From Gaetbulibacter_B jejuensis (GTDB taxonomy: Bacteria > Bacteroidota > Bacteroidia > Flavobacteriales > Flavobacteriaceae), in assembly GCF_039524015.1 (NCBI RefSeq), contig NZ_BAAAGF010000002.1:372001-436000 (forward strand): 64,000 bases of DNA, read 5' to 3'. Positions 27,686-35,894 of the stretch are shown here, piece after piece. A model generated the notes under the pieces. It was not told the DNA's origin. It saw nothing but the letters and a program-made list of their open reading frames with translations, and searched no databases. Each line of letters starts with the position of its first letter. The first letter of the stretch is position 1. The translations under genes and the position numbers were made by a program.

Positions 27686-28090
27686 TTAGTTCTCAATTTT
27701 GATAACCTCAGGACCATACGAATACATACATATTTTTTTGTTGTTTGCTATAAATGTAAGTTTTGCTAAATGATAGTTGTTGTTGTCTTCAGGTAGAATA
27801 CTAATAGTGTCTAAAAAAATGTTAGTATTTATTTTTAGTGTTTTGTCTATAGTTTTTAATTTTTTCTGAAAATGAGTTTTTATGTTAGTGTTTGGTGTTT
27901 CAAAAAAAGTAATTGTTTTTTCCTCTTTTTCAGTGGCATCATGAATAAATGAAGCGATGATACTTTTAAATTGCAACAAAGCCATTTCAGGATAATCTTC
28001 TGTTTTTTTACCAATATAGTCATCGTAATGCATAATAGATTTTTCAGCAAATTCAGGGACTATAATAAATGAATCAAATTCTCTAGGCAT
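27686..28090 (-). CDS. Hypothetical protein, 134 residues
   Basis: No family is recognised. The protein has no signal peptide or membrane segment and is predicted cytoplasmic, with a mixed helix-strand pattern (MALLQFKSIIASFIHDATEK, then YHLAKLTFIANNKKICMYSY). It is rich in Lys, Asn and Thr, as are its neighbours. It lies 55 bp upstream of the aspartic protease and downstream of the lipoprotein terminator on the same strand, so it may share a transcript with the protease. The frame has a proper ATG and normal local codon use. Confidence 0.65.
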   Translation of the reverse strand: MPREFDSFIIVPEFAEKSIMHYDDYIGKKTEDYPEMALLQFKSIIASFIHDATEKEEKTITFFETPNTNIKTHFQKKLKTIDKTLKINTNIFLDTISILPEDNNNYHLAKLTFIANNKKICMYSYGPEVIKIEN

Positions 28091-28187
28091 GTTAGGTTAG
28101 GTTTGTATATGAGTTTTATGTTTAGATTTAATTGAGTTAAACTTACTAAATGTTGGTTATACTATCTCTCTAATCAGTTTAAAAAAT

Positions 28188-28214
28188 AAAAAGCCACCAT
28201 TTAAGTGACTTTTT
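28188..28214 (-). terminator. Rho-independent terminator after lipoprotein gene
   Basis: AAAAAGCCAC (28188-28197) and GTGACTTTTT (28205-28214) form a 10-bp stem with a 7-base loop. On the minus strand the single non-Watson-Crick pair is a G-U wobble, and the stem is followed by a T-rich tract, so it works leftward. It begins 22 bases after the lipoprotein stop codon. Confidence 0.7.
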
Positions 28215-28236
28215 TAATAAGCTGTTTAATTTTAGT

Positions 28237-28935
28237 TTATTGTTTTTCAAAGGTTCCCCAATAAGAAAATCCGTTACCATCAAGAGCAGAAACAACAAGC
28301 TCTCCATTTATTAGAACACCAAATTCTTTTTTGCCATTAATTTCAGATCTAAAAGCTATATTGTTATATGTTTCATAATGAATATGGTCTTCCTGACCAC
28401 TTACATAATAGTCACCAGTAGGGTCAAAACCGATGTTGTAATTTTCTTCAAAAACACCAGATGTAAATAACTTATATAGATCTCCTACATAAGTGTTGCC
28501 AACTAATTCATTACTTACGGGAATTTCTGATTGATAAAAAGTTGAATTGTACTGTACTGCTGCAGGGTTGTATGTTCCGTCTTCATTATAAAATCTAACT
28601 TCGTACTTGCTGCTAATTAACTCATTGTCAATTACGTCAAAGAAAAACCATTTTTCGGTATCATTTGTGTTAAAAATAAGAGAGTCATTTCTTAATTCAT
28701 AAGTACCTTCAAACTCGCTTGTAGATGTAATTAATTTTCCAGTTTCTTCTTCGTCAAATATTATTATGTACGAACTATATCTATCTGGAGAGTTTGTTGA
28801 TGCTAGAGTTCCTGCTACAGATTGATCACTCCATCGAAAACTTGTTCCTGAATTGTCATCATCATTACTACAAGATTGGAAGCCAAAAATTGATAAAACC
28901 GCTAACGCTAAAGAAAATACATGTTTTTTGTTCAT
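28237..28935 (-). CDS. Small lipoprotein of unknown function
   Basis: A lipoprotein signal peptide (VLSIFGFQSC, Cys about 22) followed by SNDDDNSG, an acidic stretch typical of Bacteroidota lipoproteins directed to the cell surface. The 210-residue mature part is beta-rich (YELRNDSLIFNTNDTEKWFF, YSSYIIIFDEEETGKL) and may be a lipocalin-like barrel (inference). No family is recognised. It is a single-gene unit with its own terminator and a promoter enclosed in two 13-bp GCAAC palindromes, so its expression is probably tightly repressed under some condition. Confidence 0.78.
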   Translation of the reverse strand: MNKKHVFSLALAVLSIFGFQSCSNDDDNSGTSFRWSDQSVAGTLASTNSPDRYSSYIIIFDEEETGKLITSTSEFEGTYELRNDSLIFNTNDTEKWFFFDVIDNELISSKYEVRFYNEDGTYNPAAVQYNSTFYQSEIPVSNELVGNTYVGDLYKLFTSGVFEENYNIGFDPTGDYYVSGQEDHIHYETYNNIAFRSEINGKKEFGVLINGELVVSALDGNGFSYWGTFEKQ

Positions 28936-28993
28936 TGTTTAATTTTATTAAAGTATTTAGTTAATTATTTTTAGTTGAATTTAGATTTTAAAA

Positions 28994-29044
28994 GCAACTA
29001 AGTTGCAAAACTAGAATAAAAAAACAATAATGCAACTTGGTTGC
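28994..29044 (-). promoter_or_regulatory. Lipoprotein promoter between two GCAAC-N3-GTTGC palindromes
   Basis: Leftward promoter: GTTG (complement of 29033-29036) as -33, exactly 19 bases, then TAGTTTTG (complement of 29006-29013), a perfect -7 box. The -33 lies inside the palindrome GCAACTTGGTTGC (29032-29044), and the start of the second palindrome, GCAACTAAGTTGC (28994-29006), abuts the -7 box. A dimeric repressor bound at either site would occlude polymerase. Confidence 0.7.
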
Positions 29045-29152
29045 GGTTAAAAATCATTTTAAAAAGTATGGTTTTTGTAAAGGGTTTATTTTCAATTTTT
29101 TAAATGAAAAGAAGTTTGTTAGATCTAGTAGTAAATGTGAACTAGAAGAGGC

Positions 29153-30583
29153 TTATGAGTTATCATTTTTAGTTAACTCGGTTATTAAGCCTTTAAAAAT
29201 GAATCCGTGAAACGGTAATACTAAGTACCAATAGAGTCGACCTAATAAGCCTTTTGGGCGAAATGTAGCAGTTTGAATAAGAGTGTTGTTTTGTATTTTA
29301 AATTCTAACCAAGCTTCACCTGGTAATTTCATTTCAGCAAATAATAAGAGACGTTTTTCAGTTTTATCAGCATAAAGTACTCTCCAAAAATCTAAAGTAT
29401 CACCAGAGTTTATGTCGTAAATATTTGTGCGTCCTCTTCTTAAACCAACACCTCCAAATAGTTTGTCAAAAAAACCCCTAAGCTTCCATAACCAATTGCC
29501 ATAATACCATCCTGTTTTTCCACCTATTTTCCATATTTTTTCAAGGCATTTTTCTTGATTTTCAACTGGTCTTTTTCGAGCATCAATAAAGCATCCAAAT
29601 TGAGGTACTTTTATATAGTCAGATATTCTGTAATTTATTCTTCCGCTTACTGTGGAATCTTTCCAGCTAGAAACCACTTCATTTTGCTCTATTTTACTAA
29701 ATGCTTTTTTGATAGCCTCTTCATAACTAAGAGGTGTAATGTTGAGCAATTTTATGATGCTGTCATTTTTAGCAATAACTTCAACCTTCATACTGTCAAC
29801 TAATGAAACAGCAAGTTTGTAAGAAGTAGAGGTAATAAAATACAACCAGTATGAAGATAGCTTAGGTGTCATTACTGGCACTGTCCAAATCATTCTTTTT
29901 AAACCACGCACTTTAGCAAAGCCTAATAACATTTCTTTGTAAGTAAGTATTTCGTTACCTGCAATATCAAAGCTTTTGTTATAGGTTTGGTTATGCCCTA
30001 AAACACCAGTTAAAATTTTAATGACATCTGAAATTCCTATTGGTTGACATCTGGTTTTTAGCCATTTGGGTGTAACCATTATTGGTAGTTTTTCTACCAA
30101 ATCTCTAATAATTTCAAAAGAAGCGCTACCAGACCCAATAATTATTCCTGCACGTACAGTAGTTTGTGCATAATTGCCTTTGCTGAGTTCAATCTCAACG
30201 TTTTTTCTAGATTGTAAATGTTTAGATAGAGAGTTTGAGTTTACTATACCACTTAAATAAATTACTTGTTTTGCACTTGTAGTATTAATGGCTTCTCTAA
30301 AATTTATGGCTGACTGCTTTTCTAATTCAAAATAATCATCTGAAGTTGACATTGAATGCACTAAGTAGTAAGCAGCATCAATATCTTTAGGAATATTGTT
30401 AAAGGTATCTTTTTTAGTGAGGTCTAATTCAATTACTTCAATGCTGTCTTTAATAGAATCTTCAATATGAAATTTATTTTTGTCTCTTACACAACATACA
30501 ACAAAGCATCCTTTTTCTATTAGAACAGGTAATAACCGTTTTCCAATATATCCTGTAGCTCCAGTTAATAATACTTTATTCAT
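29153..30583 (-). CDS. SDR protein with C-terminal DUF2867 domain
   Basis: The N-terminal half is an atypical SDR (GATGYIGKRLLPVL at about 6-19, YYLVHSMS, YLSGIVN). The C-terminal 160 residues are the lipid-binding-like DUF2867 domain (WYYGNWLWKLRGFFDKL, GDTLDFWRVL, LPGEAWLEF, and the hydrophobic end YWYLVLPFHGFIFKGL). The length, 476 residues, is normal for this fusion. Substrates are unknown; related proteins occur beside carotenoid or photolyase genes. A degenerate GCAAC/GTTGC-like site (30592-30604) lies next to its start codon. Confidence 0.9.
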   Translation of the reverse strand: MNKVLLTGATGYIGKRLLPVLIEKGCFVVCCVRDKNKFHIEDSIKDSIEVIELDLTKKDTFNNIPKDIDAAYYLVHSMSTSDDYFELEKQSAINFREAINTTSAKQVIYLSGIVNSNSLSKHLQSRKNVEIELSKGNYAQTTVRAGIIIGSGSASFEIIRDLVEKLPIMVTPKWLKTRCQPIGISDVIKILTGVLGHNQTYNKSFDIAGNEILTYKEMLLGFAKVRGLKRMIWTVPVMTPKLSSYWLYFITSTSYKLAVSLVDSMKVEVIAKNDSIIKLLNITPLSYEEAIKKAFSKIEQNEVVSSWKDSTVSGRINYRISDYIKVPQFGCFIDARKRPVENQEKCLEKIWKIGGKTGWYYGNWLWKLRGFFDKLFGGVGLRRGRTNIYDINSGDTLDFWRVLYADKTEKRLLLFAEMKLPGEAWLEFKIQNNTLIQTATFRPKGLLGRLYWYLVLPFHGFIFKGLITELTKNDNS

Positions 30584-30663
30584 TAATCACAGCAGATTAG
30601 TTGCGGTATTAAAGATAATAAATCTGATTGGTAATTAATTTTATTATAGATTGTATGTAACTG

Positions 30664-31236
30664 CTATAGTTGCTTAACAACTTTACAAGGGTTTCCAAAA
30701 GCTAATACGTTATCAGGAATATCTTTAGTAACAACACTGCCAGCTCCAATGGTTACATTATTGCCTATGGTTACTCCAGGAAAAATTACTGAGTTTCCAC
30801 CAATCCATACATTGTCTCCAATGGTTACAGGTTTAGTAGAGGTAAGGTAACGAGAATTATCTTCAGTTTCAATTATACGATCAGAAGCTTTTAAAGGGTG
30901 TGTAGCTGTGTATATTTGAACATAAGGTGCAATCAAACCGTTTTTACCAATAGAAATTTTGTTGTTATCTAAAAACATACAGTTGGTGTTTACAAATGTG
31001 TTTTTTCCTATTGAAATATTAGCACCATAATCACAAAAAAAAGGAGTTTCAATCCAAACATTTGCACCTTTAAACTCAAAAAGCGTGTCTAAAATAGTAT
31101 TGCGTTCATCAAGTAATTTAGAGTCTAGATTATTGTATGCTTTTAATAATTTTCGGGCATTGTGATACATTTCTATTAATTCAGGATCTCTAGAGTTGTA
31201 AAAATCTCCATTCAGCATTTTTTCTTTTTCAGTCAC
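30664..31236 (-). CDS. maa: Maltose O-acetyltransferase family hexapeptide protein
   Basis: The sequence follows E. coli Maa closely in layout: an N-terminal MTEKEKMLNGDFYNSRDPEL-type helix region (mac domain), IETPFFCDYGANISIGKN, the active-site His in YTATHPL, and hexapeptide repeats (VTIGDNVWIGGNSVIFPGV, VVTKDIPDNVLAFGNP). It uses acetyl-CoA to acetylate sugars or related hydroxyls. The family start matches the GTG at 31234-31236; the first ATG is six codons later. It is transcribed divergently from nhaA, with two tandem palindromes between them. Confidence 0.88.
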   Translation of the reverse strand: MTEKEKMLNGDFYNSRDPELIEMYHNARKLLKAYNNLDSKLLDERNTILDTLFEFKGANVWIETPFFCDYGANISIGKNTFVNTNCMFLDNNKISIGKNGLIAPYVQIYTATHPLKASDRIIETEDNSRYLTSTKPVTIGDNVWIGGNSVIFPGVTIGNNVTIGAGSVVTKDIPDNVLAFGNPCKVVKQL

Positions 31237-31539
31237 GAGTTATTGGTGTTTTTTTATGAGTTTTAAAAAAATTATGGAATAAAGATACAGCTTTTGGCAT
31301 TTTACTTAAAGTGCTATCAGGATAATTATAGTCAACAAATTTTAAGGTTCTACTGAGTGAAATTTACTCTAGCGGGTAAAATTTACCCAGTGCGATTTAG
31401 TTGAGATAAAAAGTTTTTGTAAAGAACCACTTAAGTTTAAAGTATTTGACGATAAGCGTTCAGTTTTTAAAGCGAATTTGGTATATTATCTGTGATAAAA
31501 AGAGAATTAAAATTTAATCGTTTATAAATAAAATTGCCT
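31237..31539. other. Divergent intergenic region between maa and nhaA
   Basis: These 303 bases have no credible gene. The main visible structure is a pair of 15-bp palindromes at 31355-31388, described separately. A weak promoter-like arrangement for nhaA (TTTT, 19 bases, TATCTGTG at 31487-31494) is present but not convincing. Confidence 0.5.
31355..31388. promoter_or_regulatory. Two tandem 15-bp palindromes (putative operators)
   Basis: GAGTGAAATTTACTC (31355-31369) and GGGTAAAATTTACCC (31374-31388) share the core AAATTTAC, with centres 19 bp apart. The second is a perfect 7-bp-arm palindrome around one base. They lie about 120 bp from the maa start and 150 bp from the nhaA start. The regulator is unknown. 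Confidence 0.55.
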
Positions 31540-32844
31540 ATGCTTAAAAGAGTATTTCTTTCACCATTTCAAAAATTTATAAAAGTTGAAGGATTGAGTG
31601 GTATTTTATTGTTATTAACTACTGTAATCGCTTTGGTTTGGGCCAATTCGGGTTATGGTGATTTATATAAGTCAATTTGGGAGTATAAAATTGGAATTGC
31701 TTCTGAAAATTTTGAGCTTAAAAAACCATTGTTACTTTGGATTAATGATGGGTTAATGGCAATATTCTTTTTCCTTATTGGGTTAGAAATAAAACGAGAA
31801 GTATTAATAGGCGAGCTAAACTCATTTAAAAAGCTAGCTTTTCCTTTGTTTGGAGCTTTAGGAGGTGCAATAATACCAGTAGCGTTATTTGTGCTACTTA
31901 ACAATAATCCTGAAACATTTTCAGGTTGGGGAATACCTATGGCTACTGATATTGCATTTTCTTTAGCAGTATTAAATGCTTTAGGTAAACGAGTTCCTTT
32001 AAGTTTAAAAGTGTTTTTAATAGCATTTGCTATTGTTGACGATATTGAAGCTGTTTTGGTAATTGCCATTTTCTACAGTGGTACTATTAATACTGTGTTA
32101 TTGTTAATAGGGTTAGCCTTACTTGGTTTTTTATATATACTGTCTTTTAGAGGGTTTTACTCTAGGTTTGTAACCTTTTTTACAGGTGTTATTATATGGT
32201 TATTGTTTTTAAAATCGGGAGTGCATCCTACTGTTGCAGGTATTTTATTAGCATTTTCAATTCCTATAAGACAAAAGATTGATACATCAACGTTTTTAAC
32301 TCAGTTGGAAACTATTTTCAATGACATAAAATCAGCAAGTGTTTTACAAAAACCTATTCTATCAAAAGAACAAATTGAACACTTGGATGATTTAGAAGAT
32401 TGGTCGAGCAAATTTCAGTCTCCATTACAACATTTAGAACATAATCTTCATGGTTGGGTAGCGTATTTTATCATTCCGCTATTTGCACTTGCTAATGCTG
32501 GTGTGGTTATAAATAGTTCAGTCGAGCTTGATGTTCCTTTAATTGTAAATATTGTATTGTGTTTGGTACTTGGTAAAGGTTTTGGAATTCCGCTTGTTGT
32601 GTTTTTAGCTCAAAAACTTAACTTAATACAAATTCCAAATGATATCACTACAAGACATATTTTTGGTGTGTCTTTTATAGCAGGAATAGGGTTTACTATG
32701 GCTATTTTTATTGCTAGTTTAGCATTTGCTTCAACACCAGAGTTTATTTCGTCTGCTAAAATTGGGATACTTATAGGCTCTATAATTTCAGCTGTTTTAG
32801 GATATCTTATTTTAAGAAAACGAACAGTTAAATCGTCAAATTGA
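31540..32844 (+). CDS. nhaA: Na+/H+ antiporter NhaA
   Basis: A full-length NhaA with about twelve transmembrane helices. The family motifs are clear: LLLLTTVIALVWANSGY near the N-terminus, LMAIFFFLIGLEIKREVLIG, the aspartates of the ion site in GIPMATDIAFSLAVL and FAIVDDIEAVLVIA, and HIFGVSFIAGIGFTMAIF. An extra hydrophilic loop (about 250-300, EQIEHLDDLEDWSSKFQ) is usual in Bacteroidota homologues. It exports Na+ in exchange for H+, giving salt and alkali tolerance. The ATG at 31540 follows an in-frame TTG two codons earlier. It heads an operon with a histidine kinase and sigma-54 regulator. Confidence 0.96.
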   Translation: MLKRVFLSPFQKFIKVEGLSGILLLLTTVIALVWANSGYGDLYKSIWEYKIGIASENFELKKPLLLWINDGLMAIFFFLIGLEIKREVLIGELNSFKKLAFPLFGALGGAIIPVALFVLLNNNPETFSGWGIPMATDIAFSLAVLNALGKRVPLSLKVFLIAFAIVDDIEAVLVIAIFYSGTINTVLLLIGLALLGFLYILSFRGFYSRFVTFFTGVIIWLLFLKSGVHPTVAGILLAFSIPIRQKIDTSTFLTQLETIFNDIKSASVLQKPILSKEQIEHLDDLEDWSSKFQSPLQHLEHNLHGWVAYFIIPLFALANAGVVINSSVELDVPLIVNIVLCLVLGKGFGIPLVVFLAQKLNLIQIPNDITTRHIFGVSFIAGIGFTMAIFIASLAFASTPEFISSAKIGILIGSIISAVLGYLILRKRTVKSSN

Positions 32845-32904
32845 GTAAATTTGTTTGTCTAATAAGAGGTTGAATTTAGAAGGATATAAAAATAGAAGTA
32901 GTAT

Positions 32905-34002
32905 ATGATGAATGAAACTGAATCAGCCTTAAAAGAGCGAATAAAAGAATTAACTTGCCTATATGAGGTGTCTTCAATTATAGCAAATTCAGATTATGAA
33001 CTGGTTGAAGACACCTTAAAAGCCATAGCATTTAGTTTAAAAAAAGCGTTTCAATACCCTAAAAAAACTAATGTTTTAATTGATTGTGAGTCTATAAAAA
33101 TCGCAACAAATGATTTTCTTGATAAAGATTTAAAGATAAGCTCAACTATCAATATTTTTAATACTGAAAGAGGGAAGCTAGAGGTTTATTTAGAGAAGTC
33201 TAAAGCACAATACATTAATTTTTTAAGAGAAGAAAAACAACTATTAGACAGTGTGGCTTTAAAAATAGGAAGCCTTTTGGAGCGTATAGAAATTCAAAAA
33301 AATGAGATTTCATTAAAGCGCCAAATGGAGCATGCTGACCGTTTAAATATTTTAGGAAAAATAACCGCAGGAATATCACATGAACTCAATACACCTTTAG
33401 CTAACATTCTAGGATTTGGTGAGTTGCTTAGAGAAGATTTAAAGTCTAATAAAAAAGCGGTTTCCGACTTAGATAAAATAATTCAAAATGCTATTTTTTC
33501 GAGAGAAGTTGTTAAAAAGTTAATGTTTTTTGCTTGCGAAATGCCTCAGGAAATGAAACTGATAGATTTAATTCCAAGTATTCATAATGCCATTAAACTT
33601 TTAGACGCAACTTTTAAAAAAGAACAAGTTAATTATGAATTGAAAATTTTTGAAGACGAACTTTTTTTGCGTGCAGACCAAATTCAAATGACTCAAATCC
33701 TTTTCAACTTATTAATTAATGCTATTTATTTTTCACCAAAAAACAGCATGATAACGATAGAAGCTTACAGTACAAAAAGCAATATAGTTTTAAAAATTTC
33801 TGACCAAGGTATCGGGTTTAAAAAAACCGATTTAGATAGAGTCTTTCAGCCTTTTTTTACGACCAAACCTCATGGAGAAGGAACAGGTTTAGGGCTAAGT
33901 GTTGTGCATGGTATTGTTGCGTCTCATAAAGGTTCTATAGTAGCTAAAAACAATTCAGATAAAGGTGCATTATTCATTATAAAATTGCCTATAAACAAGT
34001 AG
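32905..34002 (+). CDS. Soluble sensor histidine kinase
   Basis: No transmembrane segment is present. An N-terminal GAF-like or helical sensor region (1-140) leads to a HisKA dimerisation helix with the phospho-acceptor H159 in ISHELNTPLANILGFGE and an HATPase domain with N box NLLINAIYFSP, G1 DQGIGF, F box FQPFFTTKP and G2 GEGTGLGLSV. This is an NtrB-like cytoplasmic kinase. The response-regulator gene starts 7 bp after its stop, so the two are partners. The signal is unknown; an intracellular redox, energy or nitrogen cue is plausible (inference). Confidence 0.93.
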   Translation: MMNETESALKERIKELTCLYEVSSIIANSDYELVEDTLKAIAFSLKKAFQYPKKTNVLIDCESIKIATNDFLDKDLKISSTINIFNTERGKLEVYLEKSKAQYINFLREEKQLLDSVALKIGSLLERIEIQKNEISLKRQMEHADRLNILGKITAGISHELNTPLANILGFGELLREDLKSNKKAVSDLDKIIQNAIFSREVVKKLMFFACEMPQEMKLIDLIPSIHNAIKLLDATFKKEQVNYELKIFEDELFLRADQIQMTQILFNLLINAIYFSPKNSMITIEAYSTKSNIVLKISDQGIGFKKTDLDRVFQPFFTTKPHGEGTGLGLSVVHGIVASHKGSIVAKNNSDKGALFIIKLPINK

Positions 34003-34009
34003 CAGTATT

Positions 34010-35335
34010 ATGAAATTAAGAAAGGAAAATATACTTATAGTTGATGATGATATTCATATTTTAGAATTATTACAACGACATTTACAATCTTGGAATTATC
34101 ATGTCTTTAAGGCTGTGTCTGTAAAAGAAGCTGTAATGATTTTGAGAGATACACATATACATTTATTAATTACAGATTTAAAAATGCCTGAGGTTGATGG
34201 TTTTGAACTTATTAAGTTTGCTTCAGAGCATTACCCTAAAATGCCAGCATTGGTAATAACAGGTTATCCTTCGGTACAAGGGTCGTTGCAGGCTATAAAA
34301 TCTGGTGTTGTAGATTATCTTACTAAACCATTTACAAAAGAAGAATTAAAAGAAGCTTTACAAAAAGCGATTGGAACTTCTGAAACCACTGCAGACGAAA
34401 AAAACACAATTACTACAGAGCAAAAGGCTTATGGAGATATTATAGGAAATTCTGAAAGCATAAAAACTGTTTTTGAAATTATTGATCGTGTTAAAAACAA
34501 TAAAGCAACAATCTATATACAAGGTGAAAGTGGAACAGGTAAAGAGCTTGTTGCAAGAGCTATTCACTATCAAGGGAAATTCTCAAGAGCACCTTTTGTA
34601 GCAGTAAACTGTGGTGCTATTCCTGAAAATCTTTTGGAAGCCGAGTTATTTGGTTATGTAAAAGGTGCGTTTACTGGAGCAGAAACTAACAAAGACGGGT
34701 TTTTTCAAGCAGCACATGGAGGTACAATTTTTTTAGATGAAATAGGTAACGCTTCATTGGCAGTTCAGTCTAGATTACTACGCGTACTTCAAGAAAAAGA
34801 AGTAATTAAAGTAGGAACAACCAAAGCCGAAAAAATAGATGTGCGTATTATAGCTGCTACAAATAATGATTTGTTGAGTATGATAAAAAATCAAACCTTT
34901 AGAGAAGATTTGTTTTATCGATTATCAGTAGTAGAAATAAGTATTCCTCCTCTAAGAAACCGTAAAGATGACATTGGTTTATTGGTAGATAAGTTTCTTT
35001 TAAAGTATGGTATTGAATATAAAGATAGGTTTTTAAAAATAACTCCAGAAGCACTACAAATACTAAAACGATACGATTGGCCAGGAAATATTAGAGAGTT
35101 AGAAAATATTGTTCAACGAGCAGTAATTATGAGTGACAAAATAATTGATGTTGAACATATTCCTGAGCGGTTAAAATATACAATTGACACACCAACTGAT
35201 GAGCTTGTACCACTTCGAGCTATGGAGAAAAAATACATAGAAAAAGTGCTAAGAGCTACAGGAAACAATAAAACTAAAGCAGCAGAGATTCTTCAAATAG
35301 ATAGAAAAACTATCCGACAAAAACTTATGGATTAA
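34010..35335 (+). CDS. NtrC-type sigma-54-dependent response regulator
   Basis: A receiver domain (phospho-acceptor D56 in LLITDLKMP, acidic pocket VDDD, Lys in LTKPF) is followed by a sigma-54 AAA+ domain with Walker A GESGTGKE (172-179), the sigma-54 contact loop GAFTGA (219-224), Walker B TIFLDEIGN and sensor NIRELENIVQRAV. The C-terminus is a Fis-type helix-turn-helix (TKAAEILQIDRKTIRQKL). Phosphorylated by the adjacent kinase, it should activate sigma-54 RNA polymerase. A consensus -24/-12 promoter begins 135 bp after its stop codon, so the glutamate dehydrogenase operon is its likely target. Confidence 0.95.
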   Translation: MKLRKENILIVDDDIHILELLQRHLQSWNYHVFKAVSVKEAVMILRDTHIHLLITDLKMPEVDGFELIKFASEHYPKMPALVITGYPSVQGSLQAIKSGVVDYLTKPFTKEELKEALQKAIGTSETTADEKNTITTEQKAYGDIIGNSESIKTVFEIIDRVKNNKATIYIQGESGTGKELVARAIHYQGKFSRAPFVAVNCGAIPENLLEAELFGYVKGAFTGAETNKDGFFQAAHGGTIFLDEIGNASLAVQSRLLRVLQEKEVIKVGTTKAEKIDVRIIAATNNDLLSMIKNQTFREDLFYRLSVVEISIPPLRNRKDDIGLLVDKFLLKYGIEYKDRFLKITPEALQILKRYDWPGNIRELENIVQRAVIMSDKIIDVEHIPERLKYTIDTPTDELVPLRAMEKKYIEKVLRATGNNKTKAAEILQIDRKTIRQKLMD

Positions 35336-35350
35336 AATTTGGCTGATACG

Positions 35351-35388
35351 TTTTTACACATTAGGGGAAATAAGTACCAGTGTAAAAA
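35351..35388. promoter_or_regulatory. Inverted repeat, candidate enhancer of the sigma-54 promoter
   Basis: TTTTTACAC (35351-35359) and GTGTAAAAA (35380-35388) form perfect 9-bp arms separated by 20 bases. The site is 80-120 bp upstream of the -24 element, the usual distance for binding by sigma-54 activators. The spacing is long for a single dimer site, so this is tentative. Confidence 0.4.
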
Positions 35389-35405
35389 AGTGAAAAGCAA
35401 TTTTT

Positions 35406-35449
35406 AAAACCTCAAAACGCCTTGTAAATAAAGGGTTTTGAGGTTTTTT
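35406..35449 (+). terminator. Rho-independent terminator of the nhaA-kinase-regulator operon
   Basis: A perfect 13-bp stem (AAAACCTCAAAAC at 35406-35418, GTTTTGAGGTTTT at 35435-35447) with a 16-base loop and a following T run. It separates the regulatory operon from the sigma-54 promoter 20 bp further on. Confidence 0.85.
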
Positions 35450-35469
35450 ATATGCCTGTGTAATTCGTT

Positions 35470-35484
35470 TGGCACATGCATTGC
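35470..35484 (+). promoter_or_regulatory. Consensus sigma-54 (-24/-12) promoter
   Basis: TGGCACATGCATTGC matches the consensus TGGCAC-N5-TTGC at every defined position, with the GG and GC doublets at the required spacing. It lies 38 bp upstream of the 58-residue CxxC protein gene and directly downstream of a gene for a sigma-54 response regulator. It should drive the small ORFs, glutamate dehydrogenase and the following genes. Confidence 0.85.
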
Positions 35485-35522
35485 CTATAGTGGTACATAA
35501 TAAATACTAAATCATTTTTTAT

Positions 35523-35699
35523 ATGAATCACATTAATATTTGTCCAAGTTGTTTACACATGTCTAGTTGTGTTTTAACAACTCAAAAGGATAAGGTATGG
35601 TCTTGTAGTGAGTATGATGAAAAAGGTTTTGAAGAAAACCATTTACCAGAGAACGAAGTTTTAAATAAGACAGCAAAACTCGAAACAGAATTAGTTTAA
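35523..35699 (+). CDS. Small four-cysteine protein, 58 residues
   Basis: The frame encodes a 58-residue protein starting MNHINICPSCLHMSSCVLTT, with cysteines at 7, 10, 16 and 28 (CPSC-x5-C, later WSCSEYDE). The four cysteines suggest a small zinc ribbon or other metal site; the acidic C-terminal half looks disordered. It is the first gene after the sigma-54 promoter, 38 bp from it. I recall similar short CxxC proteins in flavobacteria but cannot name a family. The function is unknown. Confidence 0.7.
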   Translation: MNHINICPSCLHMSSCVLTTQKDKVWSCSEYDEKGFEENHLPENEVLNKTAKLETELV

Positions 35700-35721
35700 T
35701 TTTTTTAAAAAGAAAGAGAAG

Positions 35722-35853
35722 ATGAACTTAAATACATTAATAGCAGCTGTTATTCCAAAGCAAGCAATAAGCAATAAAAAAGCCTCTAGAATTAACAAGT
35801 ATTTAAACGAGAAATATCACGAAAGAAGCATAAGCAACAGATATTTTAAATAA
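35722..35853 (+). CDS. Possible small basic peptide, 43 residues
   Basis: An ATG frame of 43 codons between the CxxC protein and glutamate dehydrogenase, preceded by AAAGAGAAG, which resembles the AAAAGAAG leaders of neighbouring genes. The product (MNLNTLIAAVIPKQ, then a Lys/Arg/Asn-rich tail ending ISNRYFK) is basic and unlike any family I know. It could be a real small protein or a leader peptide for the downstream gene. Conservation would decide. Confidence 0.4.
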   Translation: MNLNTLIAAVIPKQAISNKKASRINKYLNEKYHERSISNRYFK

Positions 35854-35894
35854 CAATTAAAAAAATAAATTCAATAAAAGAAGTAGCAAAAAGA

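Noticed and set aside
30592..30604. GCAGATTAGTTGC as a third GCAAC-N3-GTTGC operator.
   Set aside because: The left arm has two mismatches and the site is 9 bp from the start codon without a recognised promoter around it; kept only as a remark.
31653..32069. 138-codon open frame antisense to nhaA.
   Set aside because: Composition mirrors the hydrophobic NhaA codons; no family match or start context.
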